From positions 1 to 6,022 of the forward strand of contig DVLH01000028.1 in assembly GCA_018715585.1 (NCBI GenBank): a DNA stretch of 6,022 nucleotides, given 5' to 3'. Each line of letters starts with the position of its first letter. The stretch's first letter is position 1. The DNA is from Candidatus Aphodomonas merdavium (GTDB lineage Bacteria; Bacillota; Clostridia; Christensenellales; Aristaeellaceae). The position numbers and the translations under genes were made by a program. Shown here piece by piece: positions 5,177 through 6,022 of this stretch. The notes under the pieces were generated by a model. It had not been told where the DNA came from and ran no database searches. It saw only the letters and a list, made by a program, of their open reading frames with translations.

Positions 5177-5605
5177 TTATTCCCCCTTCCTCCACGCGGC
5201 AGGATACGCATCCGGCGCATAGACGGTATTGCTGAGACATTCGTATGTTTCTCCGTCGGTATAAATCATCCACTCGCCCGCAAGGTACTGATCGTGCGCG
5301 CCGGTAGGGGAGACCCATGGCCGCGCCGTTTCCCTGCTCGTTCCGTGATACTGCATCCACAGCGCGGGAACAGCAGGCGGATACCAGTCAGGGTTTTCCG
5401 TGCTGTCGTGCGCCTGTACGCACTTGTACGGGATGTTTTCATACATGCGCACATCCCCAGCCGAATAAGACCCGGGTTTCCACGGCCGCACAAAATCCGC
5501 CACCGTGTTCAGCGCCGCCGTGTCCTCCGCCGCGTTCGCCACGCTCGCATCCATCGTCGCACGCAGCGCCAAAAGCCTTTCACGCTGCTCCTGCGTCATC
5601 GCCAT
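5177..5605 (-). CDS. Phage tail-region protein with two carbohydrate-binding-like repeats
   Basis: A 142-residue protein. Residues 1-38 form a charged, Ala-rich helix (MTQEQRERLLALRATMDA...). Two tandem modules of about 45 residues follow: 41-85 (PWKPGSYSAGDVRMYENIPYKC...PALW) and 96-139 (PWVSPTGAHDQYLAGEWMIYTDGETYEC...YPAAW). Each has the order Y-x-AG-[DE]-V/W, Y, Y-x-C, then a Pro-rich end with Trp, which is the pattern of CBM5/12-like chitin/carbohydrate-binding modules found on phage tail and fibre accessory proteins. It probably helps the tail tip bind cell-surface glycans. ATG 5605 has GGAGGT (5614-5619) 8 bases upstream, and the preceding gene stops one base before, so the two are coupled. 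Earlier in-frame Met codons up to 5668 lie inside the preceding gene and are rejected. No terminator is seen after its stop. Confidence 0.78.
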   Translation of the reverse strand: MAMTQEQRERLLALRATMDASVANAAEDTAALNTVADFVRPWKPGSYSAGDVRMYENIPYKCVQAHDSTENPDWYPPAVPALWMQYHGTSRETARPWVSPTGAHDQYLAGEWMIYTDGETYECLSNTVYAPDAYPAAWRKGE

Positions 5606-5606
5606 A

Positions 5607-5867
5607 TTACTGCACCTCCCCCATAAGGATCGCCAGCGCTTCGTCCACATCCGCGCTGGGCGTTGCAATCGGGAGCACCACCTGTTCCCCCTCTACGTTC
5701 CGCGTCCAGTTCGTCCCGTTGTAATAGTCCCCAATGATCAGCCCGAGCGGGGCCGCATCCAGCAGCGTGCGCGACAGCGCCGTTTCCAGCTCCTCCTGCT
5801 GCGACGCGTCCGCCACAATCACGTTTTCCACGTATTTTTCATCCTGCGATAACACCGCAAACCGCAT
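5607..5867 (-). CDS. Small phage tail-associated protein (hypothetical)
   Basis: An 86-residue protein opening with MRFAVLSQDEKYVENVIVAD and containing LIIGDYYNGTNWTRN (residues 43-57). Small proteins of this kind ('...V.NVIVAD...' then 'G..Y.NG..W') are common just downstream of tail fibre genes in Firmicute phages and are usually left unnamed; a role in fibre folding or attachment is possible but not shown. There is no signal peptide or membrane segment. ATG 5867 has GGGAGG with 8-base spacing. Its stop lies one base before the next start, so it is coupled to the carbohydrate-binding-like protein. It follows the Gly-rich tail protein after 47 bases. I cannot assign a domain. Confidence 0.75.
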   Translation of the reverse strand: MRFAVLSQDEKYVENVIVADASQQEELETALSRTLLDAAPLGLIIGDYYNGTNWTRNVEGEQVVLPIATPSADVDEALAILMGEVQ

Positions 5868-5914
5868 CTGTTTTTCCTCCCGTTGTTTTTTAGAAAATCA
5901 CGACAGCCCTTGTC

Positions 5915-6022
5915 TTACGCAGGCACGCGGATATAACAAACGCCCTGGTAACCCGCGCCGGATGACTTTTGTGTTGTGCTTGCCCCGGCGTAATAATACC
6001 CGGCACCGCCACCTCCACCTCC
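5915..6022 (-). CDS. C-terminus of a glycine-rich phage tail fibre/tip protein (partial, 5' end outside window)
   Basis: The minus-strand frame entering at the right edge reads GGGGGGAGYYYAGASTTQKS, then SGAGYQGVCYIRVPA, and stops with TAA at 5915-5917 (35 residues visible). A Gly-rich/Tyr block ending in a short 'GYQG-V-x-IR-x-P' strand is a recurrent C-terminus of large tail fibre and receptor-binding proteins in Firmicute phages, where Gly-rich loops are thought to form the tip. The start and most of the protein lie outside the window, so total length and other domains are unknown. It heads the visible tail-tip gene run. Confidence 0.75.
   Translation of the reverse strand, partial: GGGGGGAGYYYAGASTTQKSSGAGYQGVCYIRVPA

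Overview
The window looks like a junction in a moderately high-GC Firmicute, most likely a gut Clostridia lineage. This rests on strong GGAGG-type ribosome binding sites, a sigma/anti-sigma pair of clostridial style, and a tail/lysis region typical of Firmicute phages. The species cannot be read from the sequence. No tRNA, rRNA, integrase, CRISPR array or insertion sequence was found.

Layout: 1-199 is an AT-rich leader. 200-2469 (+) is a two-gene operon, an ECF-type sigma factor overlapping by ATGA with a single-pass membrane protein carrying a large extracytoplasmic part, probably its anti-sigma factor or sensor. 2470-2759 is a convergent non-coding gap with a strong hairpin terminator facing the minus-strand genes. 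From 2760 to the right edge everything is on the minus strand. Read in the direction of transcription: the Gly-rich C-terminus of a tail fibre/tip protein (cut by the window edge), a small tail-associated protein, a protein with two carbohydrate-binding-like repeats, a two-gene cassette (a 90-aa acidic protein and a DUF4160 protein), a terminator, an NlpC/P60 endolysin with two SH3 domains, an XhlA-like coiled-coil membrane protein, and a two-TM holin.

How they work together: the tail-tip genes would serve host recognition. Endolysin, XhlA-like protein and holin form a compact, translationally coupled lysis cassette. The DUF4160 cassette sits between these modules like a phage 'moron': it has its own TATAAT promoter, its own terminator and lower GC than its neighbours. 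It is the most interesting item here because both proteins are uncharacterised, their genes overlap, and the arrangement resembles a toxin-antitoxin or accessory defence pair. The sigma operon is probably host DNA, which would put the prophage end in or near 2470-2759, but no attachment site was identified.
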